Below the pieces are notes generated by a model. The model saw nothing but the letters and a program-made list of their open reading frames with translations. It was not told where the DNA came from and did no database searches. This document shows positions 38,401 through 47,783 of a DNA stretch of 64,000 nt, one piece after another. Position 1 is the first letter of the stretch. Every line of letters begins with the position of its first letter. The translations under genes were made by a program, and so were the position numbers. The DNA comes from Siphonodentalium dalli (Eukaryota; Mollusca; Scaphopoda; Gadilida; Siphonodentaliidae), in contig CP136063.1 in the NCBI GenBank assembly GCA_032622095.1, forward strand, positions 29,392,987-29,456,986. Reading direction: 5' to 3'.

Positions 38401-39750
38401 TGTACGTGATTTATGTTCCTCTTGGATTTCAATTTGATAAAACGAAGAACGAAGATCCAGAAGAGAAAAGTATGAATTTCCAGCCAAACGATCCAACAAT
38501 TCTTCCATACGAGGAAGTGAATAAGAATCTTTAACAGTCTTTTTGTTGAGAACACGGAAATCTACACATACTCTGAGCTCACCTGATTTCTTTCTCACAA
38601 GTAGCATGTTGGAAGCATAAGGACTCCAAGATTTACGAATGACCCCTGCTGCCAAAAGCTGGTGAAGGTGATCTCTCACTTCTTGAATTATGCCAGGTGG
38701 AATCGGTCTGTGTCGTTGCTTGAATGGAATTTCATCTGTCAAATCAATGCGATGCTTCACTCCTGGATAATATCCTATATCAAAGTCACTGTGGGAGAAT
38801 ACATCTGAATATTCAACTAATAAACTTTGTACAATGTCAGTTTGATCCTTTGATAATTTTTCACAACTTAGATCAATTTTCTCCAATTCAGAACCTTTAG
38901 GAATAACATCTGGTTTGTTGTTTAAATCTTCAACTGTAACAGGTTGCATTTCGCAAACAATACTCTTTGGTGATATGCAAATTGTTTTATCTGTATTGTT
39001 TGAAACACACACTTCCAGGAATTGTTTATCACAAAAATTGTAATTCACAAGAGAAGACTGAATATTCAATACAGAATTGGAAACTGGCTGTAACATAGCA
39101 CAAGTTGGATTGTTCGGTACTTTGTGATCCACAAAAAAATGAATGATTTTTTCACAATTAGGATTTATTACAGTATTTCTGCTTTCGGCACTTTTAACAA
39201 TGCCAAGTATGTATTTGTTTTTGCATAATTCCTTTTCCCTTTGTGAAAGACAACGAAAACATACATACCATGGTGTAGATAGCGGCGCAATTTGCAGATA
39301 CCTTTCACCAAAATGCAATTTGCATTCCTCCATCAAGGTCTTCAGAATGTTTGTTCCAATCAGAACTGGTGTTGTTTTGCTGTATAAACTATCAGGAACA
39401 ACGAGAAACAAACAATTGTGAGAATTTTTTCCATTTAAAGATGGGAATGCAACACTACAACAAACATAACCACTGTATGGTAAACACTTTCCATCGGCAC
39501 ATTCAACTTTGAGCACAGTAGATAACGGTTGAATTGGAATGTTAGATAAATTCTGATCATAAATTGACTGACTCAGAGTAGACACAGTTGAACCACTATC
39601 TAAAAGTGACTGTGTATTTACTCCCTCAACACAAATAGCTACCTCAGTAGTTTCACCGTAAAGACCGGTTGGATTTTGATCCATTTCAGGCCTGGTTGAA
39701 TTTTTACCATCTGCAGACGGCCCTGATTTGCAGATGTCTAGGAGTTTAAA
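35434..39750 (-). CDS. pol: Retrotransposon Pol (protease, RT, RNase H, integrase) in -1 frame after gag
   Basis: The first internal ATG is at 39684 (1416 codons). The frame is open from just upstream, so a -1 frameshift at 39750-39744 would fuse it to Gag, with about 1438 codons after the slip. Domains are numbered from that ATG, approximately. The aspartic protease has LLDSGS (Asp 29). The reverse transcriptase spans about 340-540, with catalytic LLDL (about 410) and FIDD (about 475-476). RNase H starts near 630 with HTDASS, followed by FTDNNP (about 703). The integrase zinc-binding H-H-C-C lies at about 889-927, and its D,D(35)E core at about 955, 1014 and 1050. A GPY/F-like module lies at about 1190-1260. 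The C-terminal tail is acidic; no chromodomain was recognised. No internal stop or frameshift was seen, so the gene looks potentially functional. It copies the RNA genome into DNA and integrates it. Confidence 0.95.
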   Translation of the reverse strand, partial: FKLLDICKSGPSADGKNSTRPEMDQNPTGLYGETTEVAICVEGVNTQSLLDSGSTVSTLSQSIYDQNLSNIPIQPLSTVLKVECADGKCLPYSGYVCCSVAFPSLNGKNSHNCLFLVVPDSLYSKTTPVLIGTNILKTLMEECKLHFGERYLQIAPLSTPWYVCFRCLSQREKELCKNKYILGIVKSAESRNTVINPNCEKIIHFFVDHKVPNNPTCAMLQPVSNSVLNIQSSLVNYNFCDKQFLEVCVSNNTDKTICISPKSIVCEMQPVTVEDLNNKPDVIPKGSELEKIDLSCEKLSKDQTDIVQSLLVEYSDVFSHSDFDIGYYPGVKHRIDLTDEIPFKQRHRPIPPGIIQEVRDHLHQLLAAGVIRKSWSPYASNMLLVRKKSGELRVCVDFRVLNKKTVKDSYSLPRMEELLDRLAGNSYFSLLDLRSSFYQIEIQEEHKSRTAFNAGNLGFYEFNRMAMGLCGSPSTFQRVMEQCLDGLNLDICSVFIDDVIVYSNSFEDHIDHLRRVFQRFRECGVKMSPKKCKLLMKQEVVYVGLKVSRNGVSPDPSKIEKIMEWPTPSNGDELRRFLGFASYYRKFVRLFSQIARPLSDILPPTTEAKKKGKKKSKLSAWVWGEDQDKSFNQLKECLITPPVLGYPDYSKKFELHTDASSHGLGAVLYQESEGHNRVIAYASRSLNAAEKNYPAHKLEFLSLKWAVTDKFMDYLYGNKFVVFTDNNPLTYVLSTAKLDATAHRWLAALSVYDFEIFYRPGKSNADADGMSSLPSKQDMEDNHKISSESVKTVCKSMQCLQPYVQSLCFSENVIDELDQGMELDDMTPIDWRRLQNKDALIGPWMTAVRSGTRPNKGTFEPSKENYAFFRNFNSLRLQRGALFRETTIDGQLKHQLVLPSSQVEMVLKHLHDHVGHPGRDRTVSLIKDRFYWPGTDSMVERYIQNCDRCVRRKSSMHVKAPLVSITTSQPMELLCIDFLSLETCKGGYQYILVVTDHFTKYAQAFPCKNQTAKTTADVLFNNFISHYSFPSRLHSDQGPCFEYNLIRELCRLCGIEKSRTTPYHPMGNGITERYNRTLLGMLGTLNPEQKQDWKRYVAPLVHAYNCTRHDTTGYSPFFLMFGRHPRLPVDVMFSLNTDVNCDSSVEEYVSDLRKKLSAAYATASKATGKAQQHQQQNFNRKARGALVNPGDRVLVKTLAFDGRHKIADRFNKEVYTVIEQPNDDIPVFVVASDDGKVQTLHRNHLLPVSSLSLEDVEIPSTEDTLDDGSALQSNEVPDIGSTIADKEPDEDLDMYVFSHMDVEHNNGVSEEFNPQGDSNSHQGVDTPVDSTNQVELESVPERGNVTETTEVAHVTVDLSSSETEEIVLPVPQVRRSLRERKPPSYLSEYQVNKQSINTNPGNVSTRFEVFKWLMDNDVLTDIPIDNFKQICSSILQTK
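39708..39750 (-). promoter_or_regulatory. Predicted -1 ribosomal frameshift signal between gag and pol
   Basis: In the gag frame the minus strand reads T TTA AAC (39750-39744), the canonical X XXY YYZ slippery heptamer. Seven bases later begins a perfect 8-bp stem, CATCTGCA (39736-39729) pairing with TGCAGATG (39715-39708), with a 13-nt loop. The gag stop TAG (39740-39738) lies in the spacer, and the pol frame is closed by TAA only just upstream (39756-39754). The frame relation is exactly -1. This matches the known architecture of programmed frameshift sites in retroelements. Whether the stem extends into a pseudoknot is not clear. Confidence 0.85.
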
Positions 39751-40802
39751 TTCTTACCTTTTTCCTTCTTATAACACTGAGAGGATTTATGGCCATCCTT
39801 ACCACAAAACCAGCACGTAACCTTGCCCTTAAACCCTTGGTTTGGTTGGCTACCATCAGGCCGATCTTTGTTGAACTGTTGGTCTGGTGGCTGACCACCA
39901 TGTTGTCTGCCATACTGATGTCGACCCCTATCTTGCGGTTCCCAGTTCCGGTCGCGATTCCGCTGTTGTCCACCATTTCCTCTCATTGCACTGCTTTGTT
40001 GCAGCTGCATACTGTCTACCTTTTTGGTTAGGTTTATGACCATCTTCTTCAAATCATCTAACTCAGTATTGTTCTGAGCTACTTTGTGAATCTGTGGATT
40101 TGGTTTCTCATGGTCCTTCTCAATAGTCCTTAAAAAGATTCTAAGTTCATCAAATGAATTAACATTATCAATCTTATATGCAGAAATATCTTTAAGTTCT
40201 TGTCTAAGACCATTAAAAAATACATTTCTCAATAGACTATCACTATCTGCTTTCTTTACAGCTTCCATTAACAAAGCTTTGCTCATAATACTTTCTAATC
40301 TTGCACCCCATTGCACAACAGATTCAGTCACACTTTGCTTAGCACTGAAAAATTTACCAAGTATTGACTCATGAGTTTCTAAATTACCATAGACTGAATC
40401 ATGTTTAGAAATCATATGCTTGCTCGCTGCTTTCGCCCCAAGACTCATGATTACATCAGCAGCTTCACCTCTCATATGCCTCCTAATGCAACTAACTATT
40501 TCACGTTCTGACATCCCATCACCAATTAAACAATCTAATTCATATTTCCAGTAATCATAACTGACATCAGTTTTTCTATCACCTGAAAAACAAGACATTC
40601 TAACAGGCTTTGTTGTAACTACTACCTTCTTGATTTCATCACCGACTTCTTGCTTGATACCGGCATTACCTGCGTAAGACTTCATCCATGCTTGGAAATC
40701 TTCAGGCGTGTCTGCCTTTGGTTTGTCTTTCATTGATGTGAAGACTTGAGCGATAGATTTCAACTCATCCTCTGTTAGTTTAGTCCCACCACCAGTTGCC
40801 AT
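39738..40802 (-). CDS. gag: Retrotransposon Gag with one CCHC zinc knuckle
   Basis: 354 codons starting MATGGGTKLTEDEL. Residues about 72-230 form a capsid-like region: FSGDR and YWKYELD near 72-90, then helical segments with EIVSCIRRHMRGEA, and QWGARLESIMSKAL further on. In layout this resembles the Gag lineage that also gave the PNMA proteins of vertebrates; that comparison is from memory and is an inference. A basic, Q/R/G-rich stretch (about 270-325) precedes a single C-x2-C-x4-H-x4-C knuckle (Cys 330, Cys 333, His 338, Cys 343), the usual nucleocapsid RNA-binding motif. The ATG at 40802-40800 is the first in a frame following the 1.5-kb leader. The frame ends 54 bp upstream of the first pol ATG and overlaps the pol frame at the slippery site. 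Confidence 0.93.
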   Translation of the reverse strand: MATGGGTKLTEDELKSIAQVFTSMKDKPKADTPEDFQAWMKSYAGNAGIKQEVGDEIKKVVVTTKPVRMSCFSGDRKTDVSYDYWKYELDCLIGDGMSEREIVSCIRRHMRGEAADVIMSLGAKAASKHMISKHDSVYGNLETHESILGKFFSAKQSVTESVVQWGARLESIMSKALLMEAVKKADSDSLLRNVFFNGLRQELKDISAYKIDNVNSFDELRIFLRTIEKDHEKPNPQIHKVAQNNTELDDLKKMVINLTKKVDSMQLQQSSAMRGNGGQQRNRDRNWEPQDRGRHQYGRQHGGQPPDQQFNKDRPDGSQPNQGFKGKVTCWFCGKDGHKSSQCYKKEKGKNLNS

Positions 40803-42316
40803 GTTTTAGTCAAATTAAGAAGTTAGCAAGTGTGTGAAATGCAATGCACAGTTTGTAATACACAATAATTCACTGTTGTAAACTTACCAAGTTCAAATCA
40901 CCATCATGAACATTTTGTGAATTAATCTTACTCAAAATTCACTAAGTTGAATTTATAAAAATTCTCAATGTAAAATGAGATTAAAATTCAAACTAGGCTA
41001 GAAAAAAAAAATGGAAAATAATTTCCAAAAATTATCAAAGTTTTTACTAGCCCAACACAAGCTTACCTCAAACTCTAAGCAAGAATTGCTTTAAGACACA
41101 AATGAAAAAAATAAAAATATTTTCAAACTTCCACAGAGTCCACCTATGATAACACAAGGTTATCCATAATAACAATAAGTTGAAAATATAGCAATAAAAA
41201 AATAAAAATTTACTTGCTGTGGCCTAAGTCGGAAACGTTCAGGTTAATATGTCATAAAATTTGCATAAAAATACAAGTTTGGCAACACCTGAAAATTCGG
41301 GTTGACAAAAATCAAAAGTTTCTAAGTTGACATTTGAAAAAAATATTTAGAAAAAATTGATCAAAGTCAACTCTCAAAGTTATTGAATGACACTAAGTGT
41401 TTAAAACAGATATAAACTGGCTGCAGAAAATTCGCACAAAATTCGTCCTAGTCTCTCCAATAATGTTCAATGAAAATACAGTCAGATTTCTGACCATGAA
41501 ATGACTTCAAATGTAGAACAGGAAGTTCAAATATGGAACGAGGTCATCCTATTATTAGTACAGGTCATCATGTGACAAACTGTTCCAAAGTAAGTAAACA
41601 AACACACGAGGTCACGATGATGTCACAGGTAAACACGAACACGTTGTCAAGAAGATCGTTGGTGACGAACAATGACGTCACTGACATGAAAATAAACATG
41701 TACTTCTGAACAATGTCATTTAGAAGCTACCAGTAAAACACAATGACGTAACCGGCATAAAAATAGACTTCTGGGCGGTGTCATTTAGCAGTTGCCAATA
41801 GAACGCAAGGTCGTCACGACTCGCAACATAGTTCCACATTTAGACATGACGTGTAGATGACATCTTATACATGAACACGAGACAGTACTTCAAACATGCA
41901 ACATTTAGCTGACAGCCAGGAATGACATCACGGATTCTCCGATGTTATTTATAGCTTGTGCATCAACATATAACGAATATGGGCGACTTGCAAATGTTCA
42001 TACAAAGTTCCAGAGCATGTAAATCACATATAGGGACTTCTTACAAAGTATCTTTGATGGCGAGGGTTCGAAATATACATTAGGTTACCTTTATTATCAG
42101 CGAACGTCCAGGATAAACACAGAATATCCAAAATATCCGATATCCTAGAATCCTAACAGAAACACTTCAGAACAGATCGCCATTGTTGAATTCTTTTTTG
42201 TAAAGAAGATAACCGACCAATCAGCGTAGACCAGAAGCTGCATCCACCAATCCGGTGTCGAAATTCGAATAACAGCTCCACGTTAACCCTCTTCCTGCCG
42301 TCTAGAAGGGCGCCAG
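40803..42316 (-). other. Long untranslated leader of the retrotransposon
   Basis: About 1.5 kb between the 5' LTR and the gag start with no substantial frame on the coding strand. It contains several TGACG-type motifs between about 41560 and 41950, including a perfect palindromic TGACGTCA at 41673-41680. It also holds a diverged direct repeat of about 65-67 bp (ACTTCTG...GTCATTTAG near 41702 and 41768). Packaging, internal initiation or enhancer roles are possible but not shown by the sequence. Confidence 0.7.
42297..42316 (-). other. Candidate primer-binding site
   Basis: On the minus strand the 5' LTR ends in TTCA, followed by C and then TGGCGCCCTTCTAGACGG. TGGCGCCC is the beginning of PBSs complementary to tRNAs ending GGGCGCCA (as in tRNA-Lys-primed elements). 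The match beyond the first eight to ten bases is not the standard Lys sequence, so the primer identity is open. Confidence 0.55.
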
Positions 42317-43119
42317 TGAACTAGACCGTTCTATGTTCCGAATCTCGGGGTGGTTGGGTTCACAATAGAATAACAAGTCCGTTTAAAGATGCAAGTAATA
42401 TTCTTTATATACATCGATTGATAAATCAAAGATTTGTAAACTTGTTAACTTTTTGTAGCCCTGTAAAAGAAATTGAACAACATGCATTAGAATTATATTT
42501 TGGCATTGAAATTATGCAAACTAATTCCAAATTGTTCACAAACTAAAATGGCACAAAAAGAACTTTACATCAAATCAAAAATATGCACAGGCTTTACAAA
42601 AATGTAGCCATTTATAATGACATGAAAACATTATATAAAAATGGGGTTTTATTATAATATTTCACTAAATTAGAGACTTTGATAAAGTCCATCACAGAAT
42701 ACAATCTACTGGTTTCAGAGTTATAAATAAATTATAAGAGATATAAAATTGTTGGGTAGCAACAATAGTAAAAGCATGTGATAATTACCTGTCAGTCCGA
42801 CAAAGCCACGTCTTACCACTATTGAATAAATTGAAGACCGCTAAACAGGAGCATCCGCCATGGACGGTGACAAATTGAGAAAGAGAACAGATTAGTTCAT
42901 GGCGGGAAAAAATGAAGCATGAGCAATAATGAACTCACCCAATATTCACGATGTGATTGGTTGGCCAAATAAGGAAATATGACAATACAAACTGCGCATG
43001 TGCGTGTTAGTATAAAATAAGAATACAATAGAAATATTGGAATAAGTTAACCCTGTTTTGTCGGTTAATATTAAAACTGTTTAGAAGATAAGATTACCGT
43101 AAATTACCACACTATTACA
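42317..43119 (-). repeat. 5' LTR (803 bp)
   Basis: Upstream LTR in the element's own direction. It begins TGAACTAG at 42317 and ends TTACA at 43119 on the plus strand. On the minus strand a TATATAAAG motif at 42411-42403 lies about 90 bp before the LTR's inner end and is a plausible TATA box. It lacks 14 bp present in the other LTR. Confidence 0.95.
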
Positions 43120-43885
<766 letters not shown>

Positions 43886-44424
43886 CAAGTCCAAGGGGAG
43901 TAGGAGGTAAACCAATTGTTTCTGTTGTAGTTTTGTTTCTTTCTGATTATTCATGGGGAGGATCTCTGTAATTATTTATAGAGTAGTGCATATGATATCT
44001 CACTCTTGAGCATTTTGAGAAATCCAAGATGGCGTCCAAGATGGGCACCGGATTTTGATATTTGAGATAATCGGTTAATAAGTGTCACAAATTATTCCAC
44101 CCACATCGAATTCCAAAATGACCGCCAGACAATAGAATATGAAGCCAAAATAAAACCAGTCCCGTGATGTTTTGCAACTGGTGTGTGATGAAATGATAAA
44201 CAATGGAGTTGAATGAACTATTACTCAACAGAAACGACAGTCTGGCACGCAGTCACATAAAACCTCTTTAAAATGTCAATATTGCGTATACATAACAATT
44301 CGCATTATCATGGGGAATCTGATATGCCATATTCGAAACCTGTACATGAAATCAGAACTGTCTGACTTACTACTGATTTGAAAAATTATTTCTCACGTGT
44401 TTGCGAATTATCAGAATAATATAG
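43886..44424. other. Spacer after zinc-finger module A
   Basis: AT-rich unique-looking sequence between the last finger remnant and the minisatellite. No gene, RNA or repeat could be supported. It is absent from modules B and C, where the minisatellite abuts the last finger directly. Confidence 0.5.
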
Positions 44425-45371
44425 GTGTACACATCGTGTAATAATATACAGATCATGTGATAATATGCACATATAATAATGTACACATGTAATAATATGA
44501 ACATGTAATAATGTTCACGTGTAATAATATACACATCGTAATAATAAACACATGTAATATACACACTAATGATATACACATCGTGTAATAATATATGCAT
44601 CGTGTAATATAAAAATCATGCTACAATATACACACGGTGTAATATACACACCATGTAATAATATACACACCATGAAATAATATACACACCATATAATAAT
44701 ATACACACCATGTAATAATATACACAATGTAATAATATACACACCATGTAATAATATACACACAATGTAATAATATACACACCATGTAATAATATACACA
44801 CCATGTATTTATACACACCATGTAATGATATGCACATCGTGTAATAACATACACACGATGTAATAATATACACACCATGTAATAATATACACACAATGTA
44901 ATAATATACACACCATGTAATAACATACACACCATGTAATAATATACACACAATGTAATAATATACAGATCGTGTAATAACATACACATCATGTAATACT
45001 ATACACACCATATAATAATATACACACCATGTAATAATATACACACAATGTAATAATATACACACCATGTAATAATACACACACCATGTATTAATATACA
45101 CACCATGTAATAATATACACACCATATAATAATATACACACCATGTAATAATATACACACCGTGTAATAATATATACACATCATGTAATACTATAGACAC
45201 CGTATAATAATATACACACCATATAATAATATACACACCATGTAATAATATACACACCGTGTAATAATATACACATCATGTAATACTATACACACCGTAT
45301 AATAATATACACACCATGTAATAATATACACACCATGTAATAACATGCACACCATGTAATAACATGCACAT
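44425..45371 (+). repeat. 19-bp AT-rich minisatellite, module A
   Basis: About 50 tandem units of the form CCATGTAATAATATACACA with variants (CATCGTGTAAT, ACATCATGTAATACTATAC, GTATAATAATATACACACC). Because 19 units of 3 bases equal three repeats and the unit lacks minus-strand stops, long spurious minus frames (CILLHGVYIITWCVYYYM type) appear. These are not genes. Confidence 0.95.
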
Positions 45372-45730
45372 AATCTATGTAAATTTTATCATCTGGTATT
45401 CTTTGTTTTATGATGCATGTTTTATCAATTATGTATACAACAATCAAAATGTATAAATATAATGTGAATATTACTTTTGTATAACGTATTTTATGTTGAA
45501 ATTTGAATTTTCTGGCAGCTTGGAAATGACAGCTCTCCCTTCTACAATATACGAGCGTGGTCCTCAGTTATTGATCTATAATGAACTCGACCAAACCGGT
45601 ATTTTATCAATTTCGTCATAGCAATAAAATAGTCTTTTTTTCTTTGGCGAAATAACCGGAAATTTCAAATAATTGACAACATTTTGCTCAATTCCTCCCC
45701 AAGGCAAGAACAAATATAAAAACTCATTCA
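45372..45730 (+). other. Conserved tail of module A
   Basis: Begins with the TTTTATCATCTGGTATTCTT block and continues through CTGGCAGCTTGGAAATGACA and TATACGAGCGTGGTCC to CAAGGCAAGAACAAATATAA. It is nearly the same at 49173-49529 and 52323-52685. Coding capacity is negligible. Its position after each minisatellite defines the module boundary. Confidence 0.75.
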
Positions 45731-45940
45731 AGATGGATTATCTCATTAAATAACAAATTTGAAATAGTTGCGTGTGTATAAAATAATAAATCTGAACTGA
45801 AGACCCCTGTCCGAAAGGCTTCTATTAATTAATATTGATTTTATTTCGAATATTTTATTTGGACCGTTTATTTGTCTAATTTTAGAACAGACCATTCGGG
45901 TAATACCACATTGTGGTGTAGGGCATTATGCTTTTCCTAT
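45731..45940 (+). mobile_element. Left-end MITE fragment between modules A and B
   Basis: Starts AGATGGATTATCTCATTAAA, like MITE copy 1, and follows it through the TATAAAATAATA, TGTCCG and ATTTTATTTCGAATAT blocks and the ATTCGG segment. It then diverges into GGGCATTATGCTTTTCC. The right end is missing. Equivalent fragments follow modules B and C, so it belongs to the duplicated unit. Confidence 0.7.
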
Positions 45941-46228
45941 ATATTGGGTATATACAATAATGGTAGTAAAAATGTAGTAAAACTGTAATGATAATAATTC
46001 ATAAACTTGTAGTGATAGTGTGTTGAGAGATGAGATTATTGTGTGTGTGTATATTAACACATGAGAGCTTTTGAGTTGAGCTTTCATATATACATATATG
46101 AACACGTATATTTTTGTTTTAACCACTACTGTTCACACACACACACACGCACACAGACACACACACAGACACACCCTCGCGCGCACACACACCCTGATTT
46201 CCAAAAATATATAATAGATATATATAAC
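45941..46228. other. Intermodule region with CA-rich microsatellite
   Basis: Contains the sequence that is an unoccupied version of the MITE copy 2 target (GTGATAGTGTGTTGAGAGATG, about 46011-46032, the TTGA in place of TTAA). A CA/CG-rich simple repeat follows at about 46134-46193. No gene is seen. Confidence 0.7.
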
Positions 46229-46805
46229 TGCGTATTGTGACATTGTTCTATTCTACTCTCCGCTGCTTAAGACCACTTTTTAAAATGATTCTTTCGTGAT
46301 AGAAACATTTTTATTTCCTTTGGCACGTATCATGCGAAAGTATCTTAACACAACTGTGTAGATCGTCTATTCGATAAATATAACTCTTGTATGAGTTGTT
46401 CTGTTAGTTTTAGTCAGATAATTCAAGTTAAGGTCAACAGTGGCGTCTGAACGGAAACAGAACAGTAAACTGTATCATTGTAATTCGTACATCTATGGAG
46501 TCATCGAATTGAACATTGTTTTGTTATTAAACTGTTAAAGTGTGGTAAACCATAGAAACAGGTGAACACCTTGACTCCATATACATGTTAGAGGATCCAC
46601 ACCTGGTGTCGCCCGCATCAATGCGATGTATGCAGGGAATAATTGACTCAACCAAGAAGCCATTCGTCCAGTCGAGAAGGCTGATAGCGATACACACCGG
46701 GGACCTCCCATACCATATACATAGGAACCAAGACTGTATTAATGTGATCTGTGCTGGAAGGTAATTATCCAGTCGAAATAATTTAATATTCACTCGAGTA
46801 GCCTG
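46229..46805 (+). pseudogene. Leader and decayed fingers of zinc-finger module B
   Basis: 46229-46560 is the conserved module leader (see 32488). From about 46590 finger pieces appear (GAGGATCCACACC, CGCCCGCATCAATGCGATGT) followed by GGGAATAATTGA, where the usual Ser codon is again TAA. Frames are broken until the ATG at 46806, which itself lies at the end of a damaged finger (CTCGAGTAGCCTGATGAAAA). Confidence 0.7.
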
Positions 46806-47783
46806 ATGAAAACCAAGAGGATCCAATCGAGTGATCGGCCATACCAATGTGATGTGTGTGAGAAATCATTTACTCAGTCTAGTATCCTGGCTACACATAA
46901 GAGGATCCACACAAGTAATCGGCCGTATCATTGTGATGTGTGTGAGAAATCATTTACTCAATCTATTAACCTGGCTACACATAAGAGGATCCGCGCAGGG
47001 GATCGCCCGTACCAATGTGATGTGTGCGAGAAATTATTTACTCGGTCGAGTGACCTGACGAAACATAAGAGGATTCACACGGGTGATCGGCCGTATCATT
47101 GTGATGTGTGTGAGAAATCATTTACTCAGAAGGGTGACTTGAAGAAACATAAGAGAATCCACACGGGGGATCGCCCGTATCGATGCGATATGTGCGAGAA
47201 ATCATTTACTGTGTCGAGTAACCTGACTACACATAAGATGATCCACACGGGGGATCGCCCGTATCAATGCGATATGTGCGAGAAATCATTTACTGTGTCG
47301 AGTAACCTGACTACACATAAGATGATCCACACGGGGGATCGCCCGTATCAATGTGATGTGTGCGAGAAATCGTTTACTCAGGCTATTAACCTGACTACAC
47401 ATAAGATGATCCACACGGGGGATCGCCCGTACCAATGTGATGTGTGTGAGAAATCATTTACTCAGTCGAGTGACCTGACGAAACATAAGAGGATCCACAC
47501 GGGTGAACAACCGCATCAATGTGATGTGTGCGAGAAATCATTTGCTCACTCGAGTGGCCTGACGAAACATAAGAGGATCCACACCGGGGATCGCCCGTAC
47601 CAATGTGATCTATGTGAGAAATTATTTACTCAATCTAATCACCTGGCTACACATAAGATGATCCACACGGGTGATTGGCCATACCAATGTGATGTGTGCG
47701 ATAAATCATTTACTCAGTCGAGTGACCTGACGAGACATAAGATGATCCACACGGGTCATGGCCCGTATGAATGTGATGTGTAA
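46806..47783 (+). CDS. C2H2 zinc-finger protein, 11 fingers (module B)
   Basis: 325 codons made almost wholly of tandem C2H2 fingers of 28 residues with TGDRPYQ-type linkers. It would be a nuclear, sequence-specific DNA-binding protein. Eleven finger units can be read. The second ends HKRIR, so one zinc-ligand histidine is lost; the others keep C-x2-C-x12-H-x3-H. Helices include QSSDLTK, VSSNLTT (two adjacent near-identical fingers), QAINLTT and HSSGLTK. The frame ends TGHGPYECDV and stop: the TAA TAA is the first part of the 19-bp minisatellite fused to a half finger. No effector domain is visible upstream, and the start sits in a decayed finger, so the true N-terminus may lie in an unseen exon or the gene may be a relic. 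No promoter was recognised. Confidence 0.75.
   Translation: MKTKRIQSSDRPYQCDVCEKSFTQSSILATHKRIHTSNRPYHCDVCEKSFTQSINLATHKRIRAGDRPYQCDVCEKLFTRSSDLTKHKRIHTGDRPYHCDVCEKSFTQKGDLKKHKRIHTGDRPYRCDMCEKSFTVSSNLTTHKMIHTGDRPYQCDMCEKSFTVSSNLTTHKMIHTGDRPYQCDVCEKSFTQAINLTTHKMIHTGDRPYQCDVCEKSFTQSSDLTKHKRIHTGEQPHQCDVCEKSFAHSSGLTKHKRIHTGDRPYQCDLCEKLFTQSNHLATHKMIHTGDWPYQCDVCDKSFTQSSDLTRHKMIHTGHGPYECDV

Larger units (their letters stand above)
34027..43119 (-). mobile_element. Ty3/gypsy-type LTR retrotransposon, 9.1 kb, apparently recent
   Basis: A complete element in minus orientation, listed in its own 5' to 3' direction: LTR 42317-43119, candidate PBS just inside, leader 40803-42316, gag 40802-39738, pol in the -1 frame ending at 35434, a 3' region, PPT 34844-34854 and LTR 34027-34843. 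The LTRs run TG to CA (on either strand). The flanks carry the 4-bp target duplication TGAT (34023-34026 and 43120-43123). Removing the element and one TGAT rebuilds the ordinary finger sequence CAATGTGATGTGTGC. The order PR-RT-RNaseH-IN places it in the Ty3/gypsy (Metaviridae) group. No env-like frame is evident. Intact gag and pol plus one substitution between the LTRs argue for a young insertion. Confidence 0.96.

Noticed and set aside
35813-40031. Short plus-strand and alternative minus-strand frames inside gag and pol (for example near 37269, 37380, 38313, 39143, 39789)
   Set aside because: All lie opposite or out of phase with well-supported Gag and Pol and show no domain of their own.
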